This document shows positions 1-5,675 of a stretch of 25,851 nucleotides of DNA, in pieces. Positions within the stretch are counted from its first letter, which is position 1; each line of letters starts with the position of its first letter. The stretch lies in the IMG/VR virus record IMGVR_UViG_3300006790_000101, positions 1-25,851 of that record; one strand, 5' to 3'. The notes beneath the pieces are model-generated. The model ran no database searches. It worked only from the letters and a program-made list of their open reading frames with translations, and was not told where the DNA came from. A program made the position numbers and the translations under genes. The stretch is from a virus.

Positions 1-111
1 AAAAACCAAGCTCAAAGACTGCATTACTTACCACCAAGCAAAGACCGATGGAAAATAAGAAGTACAACGTTCCAGGGTATAGCTGATGCAATGGCGGAAC
101 AATGGGGGTAG
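1..111 (+). CDS. C-terminal end of an unidentified protein (5' partial)
   Basis: Frame 1 is open from the first base to a TAG at 109-111 and gives 36 residues that end in GIADAMAEQWG. The gene starts outside the window. The ending, with an STTF-GIADAMAEQW pattern after a PPSKDRW segment, faintly recalls the last conserved segment (motif X) of phage DNA methyltransferases. That would fit the methyltransferase gene 700 bases downstream, but the fragment is too short to assign. It lies on the same strand as everything that follows and is separated from the next small gene by only a few bases. I am fairly sure the reading frame is real, and unsure of its function. Confidence 0.5.
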   Translation, partial: KNQAQRLHYLPPSKDRWKIRSTTFQGIADAMAEQWG

Positions 112-115
112 TATT

Positions 116-187
116 ATGCACAATGCCTCAATATGTGGAGGTATAATGAGGAACGAAATTATAATTACATCATATAAATTGTTATGA
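116..187 (+). CDS. Possible 23-residue leader peptide
   Basis: A tiny open frame begins five bases after the preceding stop codon and ends at a TGA that overlaps the ATG of the next gene (ATGA at 184-187). The peptide has no recognisable motif. A GGAGG at 137-141 lies upstream of an internal ATG at 146, which would give 13 residues. The only support for translation is the ATGA junction, a common arrangement between coupled genes in this window. It could equally be a chance frame in a short spacer. Confidence 0.2.
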   Translation: MHNASICGGIMRNEIIITSYKLL

Positions 188-387
188 TTATGTTTTTAAA
201 GACATTAAGGCTAATAGAAGAGCGAACTCGTGTAGATGCTTTCAAAAATGAATACAAGCAAACGAGAGCCAATAAGTACAACCCTCTCACGTATCTATGG
301 GTAGGGTGTTTGATACCTCTATCTATATTTTGCTATGGATGGAAAGAAACCAAAACAGAAACTAAGAAAATGTTTGATTGGCGGTAG
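184..387 (+). CDS. Small single-span membrane protein, unknown function
   Basis: This 67-residue protein has a charged N-terminal half rich in Arg, Lys and Glu, one hydrophobic segment at about residues 38-52 (YLWVGCLIPLSIFCYGW), and a short Lys/Thr-rich tail. The N-terminal part up to residue 33 looks helical and soluble, so it is probably a bitopic inner-membrane protein. The ATG at 184 was chosen because it overlaps the stop of a preceding micro-ORF; a second in-frame ATG lies at 190. No family is recognised. Small membrane proteins in phages often act in lysis or superinfection exclusion, but nothing here shows either role. Confidence 0.5.
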   Translation: MIMFLKTLRLIEERTRVDAFKNEYKQTRANKYNPLTYLWVGCLIPLSIFCYGWKETKTETKKMFDWR

Positions 388-443
388 TTAATCATAATAC
401 CTGCTAAACGCCACTCTTATCTTAATTAAACATATAAAGCAAA

Positions 444-779
444 ATGGATAACGCGAAATCATTTTTAAAATCGAAAAAACTACCAGAAGAAATAAAAACT
501 GAACGTTTGATTGCTATTAAACCTGTTGGGCAATATAACGTTTCTGAACTGCTGGAAGAGTATAAAAAAACATTTGTATTTAAAGGTTTCAATCTAAAAG
601 AAGGCGATGAAATAGCTATTCATTTTATGAATAGCGTAACTAATCAAGAACTTGGAATAGTTCATATAGGTGTTGTAACGTGGGTTGAAACGGGATTTTT
701 CCTTAAGAGGAACTACAACGGTAAAAACACTTACACTTGTTTAGGAGCGTACAAAAACTGTAGAATACATAAGCTATGA
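444..779 (+). CDS. Unknown 111-residue protein coupled to the DNA methyltransferase
   Basis: This soluble protein has no signal peptide or membrane segment. Residues 1-45 are Lys/Glu-rich and probably helical; residues 55-111 look like alternating beta strands, including IAIHFM and LGIVHIGVVTWVETGFFL. Its TGA overlaps the ATG of the cytosine methyltransferase (ATGA at 776-779), so the two are very likely translated together and may work together, for example in protecting or modifying phage DNA. That link is inferred from position only. The start follows an A-rich leader without a Shine-Dalgarno sequence. I do not recognise the family. Confidence 0.6.
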   Translation: MDNAKSFLKSKKLPEEIKTERLIAIKPVGQYNVSELLEEYKKTFVFKGFNLKEGDEIAIHFMNSVTNQELGIVHIGVVTWVETGFFLKRNYNGKNTYTCLGAYKNCRIHKL

Positions 780-1837
780 ACTGGTTAAGTTTATTTGATG
801 GCATGAGTTGCGCGCAAATAGCTGCAAAAGAATTAGGGTTGCCTATAGACAACTATTATTCGTCTGAAACAGATAAATTTGCTATTAAAAATACCGAGTA
901 TAATTTTCCTGACACAATTCATTTAGGAGATGTTACAAAAATAAGGGCTAAGGATTTGCCTAATATAGATGTAATCGTAGGGGGTAGCCCTTGCCAGGGG
1001 TTTAGTTTTGCGGGCAAACAATTAAACTTTAACGATCCTAGATCAAAGCTTTTTTTTGAATTTGTAAGGCTTGTAAAGGAACGCAAACCTAAATACTGGC
1101 TACTTGAAAATGTGGTCATGAAAAAAGAGTATATAGAAGTTATAAGTAATGAATTAGGTGTTGATCCAATCATGATTAATTCCGCTTTGGTTTCCGCTCA
1201 GAACAGAAAAAGGTTATACTGGACCAACATAAAAACTATTCAAGATACTTTGTTTGGGAGACCTAAAGTAAATATTCCGCAACCAGAAGATCGAGGGATT
1301 ATGTTAGTTTATGTATTAGAAGAAAATTGCGAGGCTAATTATAAAGGTGCTGCCCAAAGAGGTAGATACATAGTAGACGGTAAAAGGCACGACCATAAAA
1401 TGAGACCAGGAGGGTTGACTAATCAAAGAATTGAGGTTAGAAATGATTTCAAATCAAATACGTTAACTACTGTTACTAAAGATTTTTTGGTCGCTAAAAT
1501 CACGAATGTAAACCCATCAGGGAATGGAATGAATGGCTGGGTTTATGATATTAACGCTAAATCACCAACTCTAACAACCAATAAAGGAGAAGGTATTAAA
1601 ATAAGGGATAAATCAAAAACTGTTAGATCATCTAGCAGAGGTAGCTATGACCGACATGAATGGGATAGTGTTGATAATTTGCATTATAGAAAGCTAACAC
1701 CTTTAGAATGCGCCCGTTTACAAACTATTCCTGATTGGTATAAGTTTATAGTGTCAAATAGCCAGCAATATAAAATGTTAGGAAATGGATTTACAATAGA
1801 GGTTATTAAGCATATATTTAGTTTCATGGAATTATGA
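776..1837 (+). CDS. DNA (cytosine-5) methyltransferase
   Basis: This 353-residue enzyme transfers a methyl group from S-adenosylmethionine to carbon 5 of cytosine in a specific DNA sequence. The conserved motifs appear in order: motif I SLFDGMSC at residues 5-12 (cofactor binding), motif IV GGSPCQGFSFAG at 69-80 with catalytic Cys73, motif VI ENV at 111-113, motif VIII QNRKR at 142-146, motif IX LTPLECARLQTIP at 307-319 and motif X KMLGNGFT at 333-340. The variable target-recognition region lies between about 160 and 305. The DGMSC form of motif I is typical of phage-type C5 methyltransferases. No restriction endonuclease lies beside it, so it is probably an orphan that shields phage DNA from host restriction. 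It is coupled by ATGA to the preceding gene. The recognition site cannot be read from sequence alone. Confidence 0.93.
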   Translation: MNWLSLFDGMSCAQIAAKELGLPIDNYYSSETDKFAIKNTEYNFPDTIHLGDVTKIRAKDLPNIDVIVGGSPCQGFSFAGKQLNFNDPRSKLFFEFVRLVKERKPKYWLLENVVMKKEYIEVISNELGVDPIMINSALVSAQNRKRLYWTNIKTIQDTLFGRPKVNIPQPEDRGIMLVYVLEENCEANYKGAAQRGRYIVDGKRHDHKMRPGGLTNQRIEVRNDFKSNTLTTVTKDFLVAKITNVNPSGNGMNGWVYDINAKSPTLTTNKGEGIKIRDKSKTVRSSSRGSYDRHEWDSVDNLHYRKLTPLECARLQTIPDWYKFIVSNSQQYKMLGNGFTIEVIKHIFSFMEL

Positions 1838-1879
1838 TAAAATTATTTTCTTATTAAAAATTGAAAACCAAAAATAATC

Positions 1880-2419
1880 ATGGGAGAAAAAAAAGCATGT
1901 ATAGTAATAGGGCATAACAGATTTAAAAAAGGCGCTTCTTCGCCTTATTTTAATAGAACAGAATTCACGTTCTTTGAAGAAGGGGCGGCAAAATACAGTA
2001 AATACCCGGTATTTATTAATTTGCCGATGCCTTATCAGGAACAGTGTCAGAAAACAGCTCTAAAAACAGAAAATTACGATTTAGTGATTGAACTGCATTT
2101 TAATGCCTTTAACGGTCGCGCACATGGTTGCGAAACCGTATGTAACAAGGATAATCAAAGAATGATTGCTCTTAGTGATAAGTTCAACAAACTTATGGGG
2201 GAACATGGATTTTCTGCAAGAGACGGGGTAAGAGTTGATTTGAAAAAGTACAAGCAAGCAAGAGGCGGGGGATTCGTAAAGTCGACTAGAGAGGATGCGA
2301 TTATTCTTGAACCTTTCTTCGGAGATAACTCAGAGGATTGCAAAAGGTTTGAAAAGCTTGGAATGAAGGGCTTCTTTAGTATTATAGATAAATTAGTAGA
2401 ATTTTACCAAACATTATGA
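1880..2419 (+). CDS. N-acetylmuramoyl-L-alanine amidase (Amidase_3-like endolysin)
   Basis: This 179-residue protein probably cuts the amide bond between N-acetylmuramic acid and L-alanine in peptidoglycan and so lyses the host. The zinc-amidase layout is visible: His12 in IVIGH, Glu28 in NRTEF, His73 in LVIELHFNAF, and the catalytic Glu144 in IILEPFFGD. The single catalytic domain fills the whole chain. There is no cell-wall-binding domain, no signal peptide and no signal-anchor segment, so it would need a holin to reach the periplasm. Its TGA overlaps the next start (ATGA at 2416-2419). It lies upstream of the terminase genes rather than beside the holin candidate at 24825. The spacing and order of the motifs make the fold assignment fairly safe; the exact bond cut is inferred from the family. 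Confidence 0.82.
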   Translation: MGEKKACIVIGHNRFKKGASSPYFNRTEFTFFEEGAAKYSKYPVFINLPMPYQEQCQKTALKTENYDLVIELHFNAFNGRAHGCETVCNKDNQRMIALSDKFNKLMGEHGFSARDGVRVDLKKYKQARGGGFVKSTREDAIILEPFFGDNSEDCKRFEKLGMKGFFSIIDKLVEFYQTL

Positions 2420-2607
2420 TAGTAGTAATTAATCTCAGCGAAGGAAAATACACCGCATCGGGAAAAACGAAAAACAACACCGTTATTTCAGTTAGCGAAA
2501 AAGAAATTCATACAGTAAAAGATTCATTCACCCGTTTGTATGAAAGTATGGTCATTAGGAATAATTTAGAAAAAGAAAAAATAAGATTTCGATCGAATAT
2601 CGAATAA
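2416..2607 (+). CDS. Small protein coupled to the endolysin
   Basis: This 63-residue protein begins at an ATG that overlaps the amidase stop codon, which strongly suggests coupled translation. Its N-terminal third looks like beta strands (VVINLSEGKYTASG and NNTVISVS), and residues 30-60 are a charged helix. It has no membrane segment, signal peptide or lipobox, so it does not look like a holin or spanin. It may modulate the amidase, but this rests on position alone. It is the last gene before a pair of intrinsic terminators. Confidence 0.5.
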   Translation: MIVVINLSEGKYTASGKTKNNTVISVSEKEIHTVKDSFTRLYESMVIRNNLEKEKIRFRSNIE

Positions 2608-2663
2608 TTTAACTATATTTGATTTCAGCGTTAAGACCATGATGCTTTTCAATTGAGAGTTTT

Positions 2664-2705
2664 AAAAAGCCTCTTTTCTTAAACAAGAACGGAGGCTTTT
2701 TTTTG
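2664..2705 (+). terminator. Intrinsic terminator of the methyltransferase-endolysin unit
   Basis: The 10-base arm AAAAAGCCTC at 2664-2673 pairs perfectly with 2692-2701, and an inner stem TTCTT/AAGAA (2676-2680 with 2685-2689) closes a four-base AAAC loop. A run of T residues follows at once. It sits 57 bases after the 63-residue gene. The A-rich 5' flank mirrors the T run, so it may also stop transcription from the other side. Confidence 0.85.
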
Positions 2706-2737
2706 TAATCTTTTTACTCATTCTTGGTAGGAGTAAT

Positions 2738-2772
2738 AAAAACCTATTTCTTTTTAAGTTATAGGTTTTTTT
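2738..2772 (+). terminator. Second intrinsic terminator in tandem
   Basis: AAAAACCTAT at 2738-2747 pairs with 2761-2770 and is followed by more T residues, with a 13-base loop. It follows the first terminator by about 30 bases. The symmetrical A and T flanks could let it act in both directions. Together the two hairpins make a strong stop before the region leading to the terminase genes. Confidence 0.75.
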
Positions 2773-2842
2773 GTTATAATTGTAAACGGGTTTCGCAGCC
2801 TTTAAAAGATCACTAGCTTAATATACAGCAATAAAGAGATTT

Positions 2843-2914
2843 AAAACCTCTGTAGTTGAAAAAGTTGGGTTATAGTGACACCCTTGCGAAGCTTTGATAC
2901 TACAGAGGTTTTTT
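2843..2914 (+). terminator. Terminator-like hairpin with a 44-base loop
   Basis: A perfect 13-bp stem joins AAAACCTCTGTAG at 2843-2855 to 2900-2912 and is followed by a T run to 2914. The loop of 44 bases is far longer than usual and holds its own small hairpin (GGGT 2867-2870 with ACCC 2880-2883). It could end a short transcript beginning after 2772. It could instead be one state of a switch, because its 3' arm can also pair with 3115-3123 and part of its loop with 2789-2797. Confidence 0.55.
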
Positions 2915-3048
2915 GTATGTTTTTGAGCCCATCAAAATCTACCAACCCGAAAAAAGGGGAGGTTTAAATGTTGTAAATGTCTTTCGATAAACTTGTGACA
3001 TACAACAGCCATTGCGATTATTCCGACGAACTCAACGGAGGTAATTAA

Positions 3049-3105
3049 GGTACGATTAGGTTTATCTTCTACTAGGGGGTAGGGGGTAAACTTGATTTCC
3101 GTACC
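3049..3105 (+). other. Long hairpin with 14-bp inner and 6-bp outer stem
   Basis: GGTACG at 3049-3054 pairs with CGTACC at 3100-3105. After an asymmetric internal loop, 3059-3072 pairs without interruption with 3079-3092 around the six-base loop TAGGGG. Four of the fourteen inner pairs are G-U, so the structure is better as + strand RNA than as a DNA palindrome. The 3' half carries a tandem GGGGGTA repeat at 3075-3088. It is the most stable-looking element of the gap and ends 58 bases before the next gene. Confidence 0.6.
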
Positions 3106-3163
3106 AAAGCTCTTAAACCTCTGAATCTAACATAGGTAATTAACAGTTTTAAACAATATTAAA

Positions 3164-3331
3164 ATGGCGGTAGACACTAAATTATTTATAGCTTTAAAAA
3201 AAATAAAGGAGGCGTTAGAATATGGATTAGACCGTTGCCAAGACGAAAACGGAGACGGAGAGACTCATTTTAATGTATTTTCTAATGCTATTAATTCGTT
3301 AGATGAAATAATTAACGAATATAACCAGTAG
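3164..3331 (+). CDS. Small acidic protein, unknown (55 residues)
   Basis: An open frame of 55 codons runs from an ATG with an A/T-rich leader to a TAG at 3329-3331, five bases before the next ATG. The protein looks like two amphipathic helices (about residues 5-24 and 36-54) joined by an acidic loop, DENGDGETH. The loop resembles an EF-hand start but lacks the closing acidic residue at position 12. There is no membrane segment. The coding-like composition and close junction support a real gene. Function is unknown; the place just before the terminase genes fits a packaging accessory, without direct evidence. Confidence 0.5.
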   Translation: MAVDTKLFIALKKIKEALEYGLDRCQDENGDGETHFNVFSNAINSLDEIINEYNQ

Positions 3332-3335
3332 TAAA

Positions 3336-3629
3336 ATGAACAATCTAAGAAAAAACACCATAAGAACATTAATAACAACAATCGTTAAATGTTTAAAACT
3401 TGTATTGATAGCTGTATGGCTAGGCGCTGTTTATACATGTATATGGGGCGATTATTACATAGGGATTAAAATCGGTTTAACCTCTCTTGTTACTTATATA
3501 TTTATTAACTACATCCATAGGTTATTGCACACATCTTCGCTTATTGAAAAAAAATCAAAAAATAAAGGTAAGTTAGAAGATTCCGGCTTTAACAGTAGAA
3601 TAAACAAGGCTATTAATAATGCTAATTAA
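3336..3629 (+). CDS. Two-span membrane protein, unknown (possible holin)
   Basis: This 97-residue protein has a basic N-terminus, two hydrophobic segments at about residues 20-36 (LKLVLIAVWLGAVYTCI) and 41-60 (YIGIKIGLTSLVTYIFINYI), and a hydrophilic Lys/Asn/Ser-rich tail. The positive-inside rule suggests both ends face the cytoplasm, the layout of class II holins. Against that, it sits before the terminase genes, and another holin candidate lies at 24825. It starts five bases after the 55-residue gene and is followed by a terminator at 3680-3712, so the two small genes form their own short unit. No family is recognised. Confidence 0.55.
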   Translation: MNNLRKNTIRTLITTIVKCLKLVLIAVWLGAVYTCIWGDYYIGIKIGLTSLVTYIFINYIHRLLHTSSLIEKKSKNKGKLEDSGFNSRINKAINNAN

Positions 3630-3679
3630 TACTTAAATTTATATGTTTATTGGATTTTCATTTGAAATTGCGGTAGGTA

Positions 3680-3712
3680 AAAACCCCTCTTTTTATAATT
3701 GAGGGGTTTTTT
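3680..3712 (+). terminator. Intrinsic terminator before the terminase genes
   Basis: AAAACCCCTC at 3680-3689 pairs perfectly with 3701-3710 around an 11-base loop and is followed by T residues. It lies only 22 bases before the ATG of the small terminase gene. Either a promoter is squeezed into or upstream of this space, or late transcription reads through by antitermination. No convincing Bacteroidetes promoter (TTTG then TAnnTTTG) was seen in the gap. Confidence 0.8.
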
Positions 3713-3733
3713 GTATTTTTATTCAAAAAAGTT

Positions 3734-4183
3734 ATGGAAGAAGTAAAAAAAGGTAGACCTACGAAATATAAAGAATCTTTTAATGATCAAGCTTATAAGC
3801 TATGCTTAGCGGGATTTACGGACTCTCAATTGGGGGATTTTTTTGACGTAACAGAGCAAACTATAAACAACTGGAAAATTGATTATCCTTCTTTTTTTGA
3901 GTCTATTAAAAAAGGTAAGGATATAGCTGACGGGGAAGTGGCTCATACGTTATACCAAAGGGCGAAGGGATACAACTTTACGGAAGTAAGAAAAGAGTTC
4001 GATAAAAACGGCAAAGAGGTTGGTAGAACAGAAACCGTTAAGAGAATAGAAAGTGATGCGGCTTCTTTCGGGTGGATGAGAAATCGAAGACCTGATCAGT
4101 GGAGAGATAAGAAGCATGTAGAAGTTGAGGAAGTTAGTAGACCTATTTTAGAAGGGGGAAAAGAACTACCAGAAGATGAATAA
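3734..4183 (+). CDS. terS: Terminase small subunit
   Basis: This 149-residue protein binds the phage packaging site and brings the large subunit to the DNA. The N-terminus (KKGRPTKYKESF) leads into a helix-turn-helix-like domain at about residues 20-55 (AYKLCLAGFTDSQLGDFF then TEQTINNWKIDYPSF), followed by the helical region IADGEVAHTLYQRAKGY at about 65-80, probably for oligomer assembly. The C-terminal FGWMRNRRPDQWRDKKHVEV segment at about 115-133 is a typical ending of this terminase small-subunit type. It overlaps the large-subunit gene by eight bases. Sequence order and neighbours both support the call. Confidence 0.93.
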   Translation: MEEVKKGRPTKYKESFNDQAYKLCLAGFTDSQLGDFFDVTEQTINNWKIDYPSFFESIKKGKDIADGEVAHTLYQRAKGYNFTEVRKEFDKNGKEVGRTETVKRIESDAASFGWMRNRRPDQWRDKKHVEVEEVSRPILEGGKELPEDE

Positions 4184-5612
4184 AATAACCACGACCTCAA
4201 ACTTTGATTTTATACAGGAGTCTTTCATAAAAGCAAAGATAGCTCTTAATAAAGAACTAAGAACAGGAATAGAAAACCCCAACAGGCTTAAAGGTGTAGG
4301 TTTAGAAGGTGCCTCCAGGACTGGAAAGTCTTGGGATATTTCTGTTTTTATATGTCATTATGTATCTACCTACCAAGGCAAACAAATTAACGTTTGTCGT
4401 GATCATCTAACTACTCTAAAGAAAACCTTTTATCAGACTTTAAAAAAAGTCTGGGTAAACTATTTTAAATACCCTGGTCATCACTTCAATAAAACATCTT
4501 CTGAGATTCACTTTAATAATAATATAATCAGATTTGTTGGGGTTAATGATGATATAATGATCTCTCACGGTTTAGAATCCGATCTGTTGATTATAAACGA
4601 AGCAATGGGGGTGGATCAAGAATCCATAAACCAGTTGGAGCAACGGTGTAACGAGTTTTACATATATGATTACAACCCAAGCGAAATCGAAAGTTTTTTG
4701 TATGATAAGGAAAATGAGCCGTCATATAGGCTACACAAAACAATCATATTTGATAATCCCTATGCCCCTTTAAATGCAAAAGCTAAAATACTATCGTATG
4801 CACACCCTGACGTAGATGATTATTCAGTGATAAGAGACAGGAAATGTTTCCCTGATTACACAAAGGAAGAATGGGAAGAATTTAAAATAAAAAATCTGAA
4901 TCGTAAAACAGCTCACAAATATAACTGGGAGGTTTACGGATTAGGAAAAAGAGCCGTTGGGGAAGATATAATTTTTCCTGATTGGGAGGAATACACCGAA
5001 GAACCAGACGATTCAACAATAGAATGGGAGCATGTAGGGGGTGATTTCGGTTTTAAAGCCGACCCTACAACTGCTGTAAAAGTTAAAAAGCAAGGCAATA
5101 ACCTTTATTTACGAGAATTGTTCCATGTTCCCGCTGTAAATCCTCAATGGGCAAAAGATAAGATTGAAAGAGAGAATATTAAAGATGAAAGGGTAATACA
5201 ATTACTAACTCAACCCACAGGAATTGTTAATAACGAAATTTCTGTTTTAATGAAGTATTTCAAAGAAGACAGGAATAGGTCAATATGGGATAAAGCAGAA
5301 GAAAAATCAGTCATTGAACTTAGAAATCTAGGCTTAGACGCTTGGTTTTCAGATAAAGGAGCGGGTAGTGTTGCTTTCGGTATACAAAAAATGCACCAGT
5401 TTAATATATTTATACACAAAAATTCACTACATTTAAAGCGATCATTTTCGAATTACAGATGGAAAAAAGATAGGAATGGTAATTATATTAAAAATTCGTC
5501 TGGGAAAAGAGTTCCTTTGAAAAAAGATGATCATACAATTGACGCTTCCAGATATCCTCTGCTTTATTATTATTGGATAGCAGGCGAAGAAAACCACGAA
5601 AGCGACATTTGA
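4176..5612 (+). CDS. terL: Terminase large subunit (packaging ATPase and nuclease)
   Basis: This 478-residue motor cuts concatemeric DNA and pumps it into the prohead through the portal. The ATPase domain shows Walker A GASRTGKS at residues 45-52 and a Walker B-like LLIINEA at 137-143 with catalytic Glu142; Asn precedes the Glu, which is common in phage terminases. A coupling-type motif YDYNPS lies near 164-169. The RNase H-fold nuclease domain has GDFGFKADPTTAV with Asp290, a second acidic site at Asp393 (FSDKGAG) and Asp456 in DDHTIDASRY. Length and motif order match complete terminases. Its start lies inside the end of the small-subunit gene. Confidence 0.96.
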   Translation: MNKITTTSNFDFIQESFIKAKIALNKELRTGIENPNRLKGVGLEGASRTGKSWDISVFICHYVSTYQGKQINVCRDHLTTLKKTFYQTLKKVWVNYFKYPGHHFNKTSSEIHFNNNIIRFVGVNDDIMISHGLESDLLIINEAMGVDQESINQLEQRCNEFYIYDYNPSEIESFLYDKENEPSYRLHKTIIFDNPYAPLNAKAKILSYAHPDVDDYSVIRDRKCFPDYTKEEWEEFKIKNLNRKTAHKYNWEVYGLGKRAVGEDIIFPDWEEYTEEPDDSTIEWEHVGGDFGFKADPTTAVKVKKQGNNLYLRELFHVPAVNPQWAKDKIERENIKDERVIQLLTQPTGIVNNEISVLMKYFKEDRNRSIWDKAEEKSVIELRNLGLDAWFSDKGAGSVAFGIQKMHQFNIFIHKNSLHLKRSFSNYRWKKDRNGNYIKNSSGKRVPLKKDDHTIDASRYPLLYYYWIAGEENHESDI

Positions 5613-5626
5613 AATTAATTTCATGC

Positions 5627-5647
5627 GGTATTTTTAACAAAGATACC
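5627..5647 (+). other. Hairpin in the terminase-portal gap
   Basis: GGTATTTTT at 5627-5635 pairs with 5639-5647 (one G-U) around an AAC loop. It occupies the middle of the only sizeable gap (63 bases) in the head module. It lacks an immediate T run, so it is a weak terminator at best. It may be an RNA-processing or stability element that adjusts terminase against head-protein levels. Confidence 0.4.
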
Positions 5648-5675
5648 AAGTTGTGTTTTTATTAGATCAACCATA

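Larger units (their letters stand above)
2785..3123 (+). ncRNA. Candidate structured RNA or packaging-site region upstream of the terminase genes
   Basis: No convincing protein gene lies in 2608-3163. Beyond the terminators, 2903-2911 (CAGAGGTTT) can pair over nine bases with 3115-3123. Between these arms lie four consecutive hairpins: 2941-2963, 2971-3005, 3021-3040 and 3049-3105. Several helices contain G-U pairs, which form only in RNA made from the + strand. The segment is richer in G tracts than its surroundings. It could be a noncoding RNA, a leader that controls the late genes, or the cos/pac site, which often lies just before the terminase small subunit. I recognise no known RNA family. 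The pairing was found by eye, without an energy calculation or homologues. Confidence 0.4.

Noticed and set aside
137-148. GGAGG followed by ATAATG as a strong ribosome binding site
   Set aside because: It would yield only a 13-residue peptide, and other genes in the window do not use such sites.
1843-1874. AT-rich inverted repeat between methyltransferase and amidase genes
   Set aside because: The arms are only A and T and separated by about 20 bases; such matches are expected by chance here.
2614-2621. TATATTTG matching the Bacteroidetes -7 promoter element TAnnTTTG
   Set aside because: The only TTTG-like upstream box is poorly spaced, and a transcript from here would reach a terminator within about 40 bases.
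2775-2780. TATAAT as a possible promoter -10 box
   Set aside because: No -35-like sequence lies at the proper distance; it follows the T run of a terminator in AT-rich DNA.
2785-2830. tRNA-like or T-arm-like sequence GGGTTTCGCAGCC
   Set aside because: No acceptor, D or anticodon arms can be formed around it.
2977-3048. 23-codon open frame in the structured gap
   Set aside because: It lies across two predicted hairpins, has no neighbour coupling and no recognisable sequence, so RNA structure explains the region better.
3242-3277. EF-hand-like loop in the 55-residue protein (DENGDGETH)
   Set aside because: Position 12 of the loop is not acidic and the flanking helices do not fit, so calcium binding is not supported.
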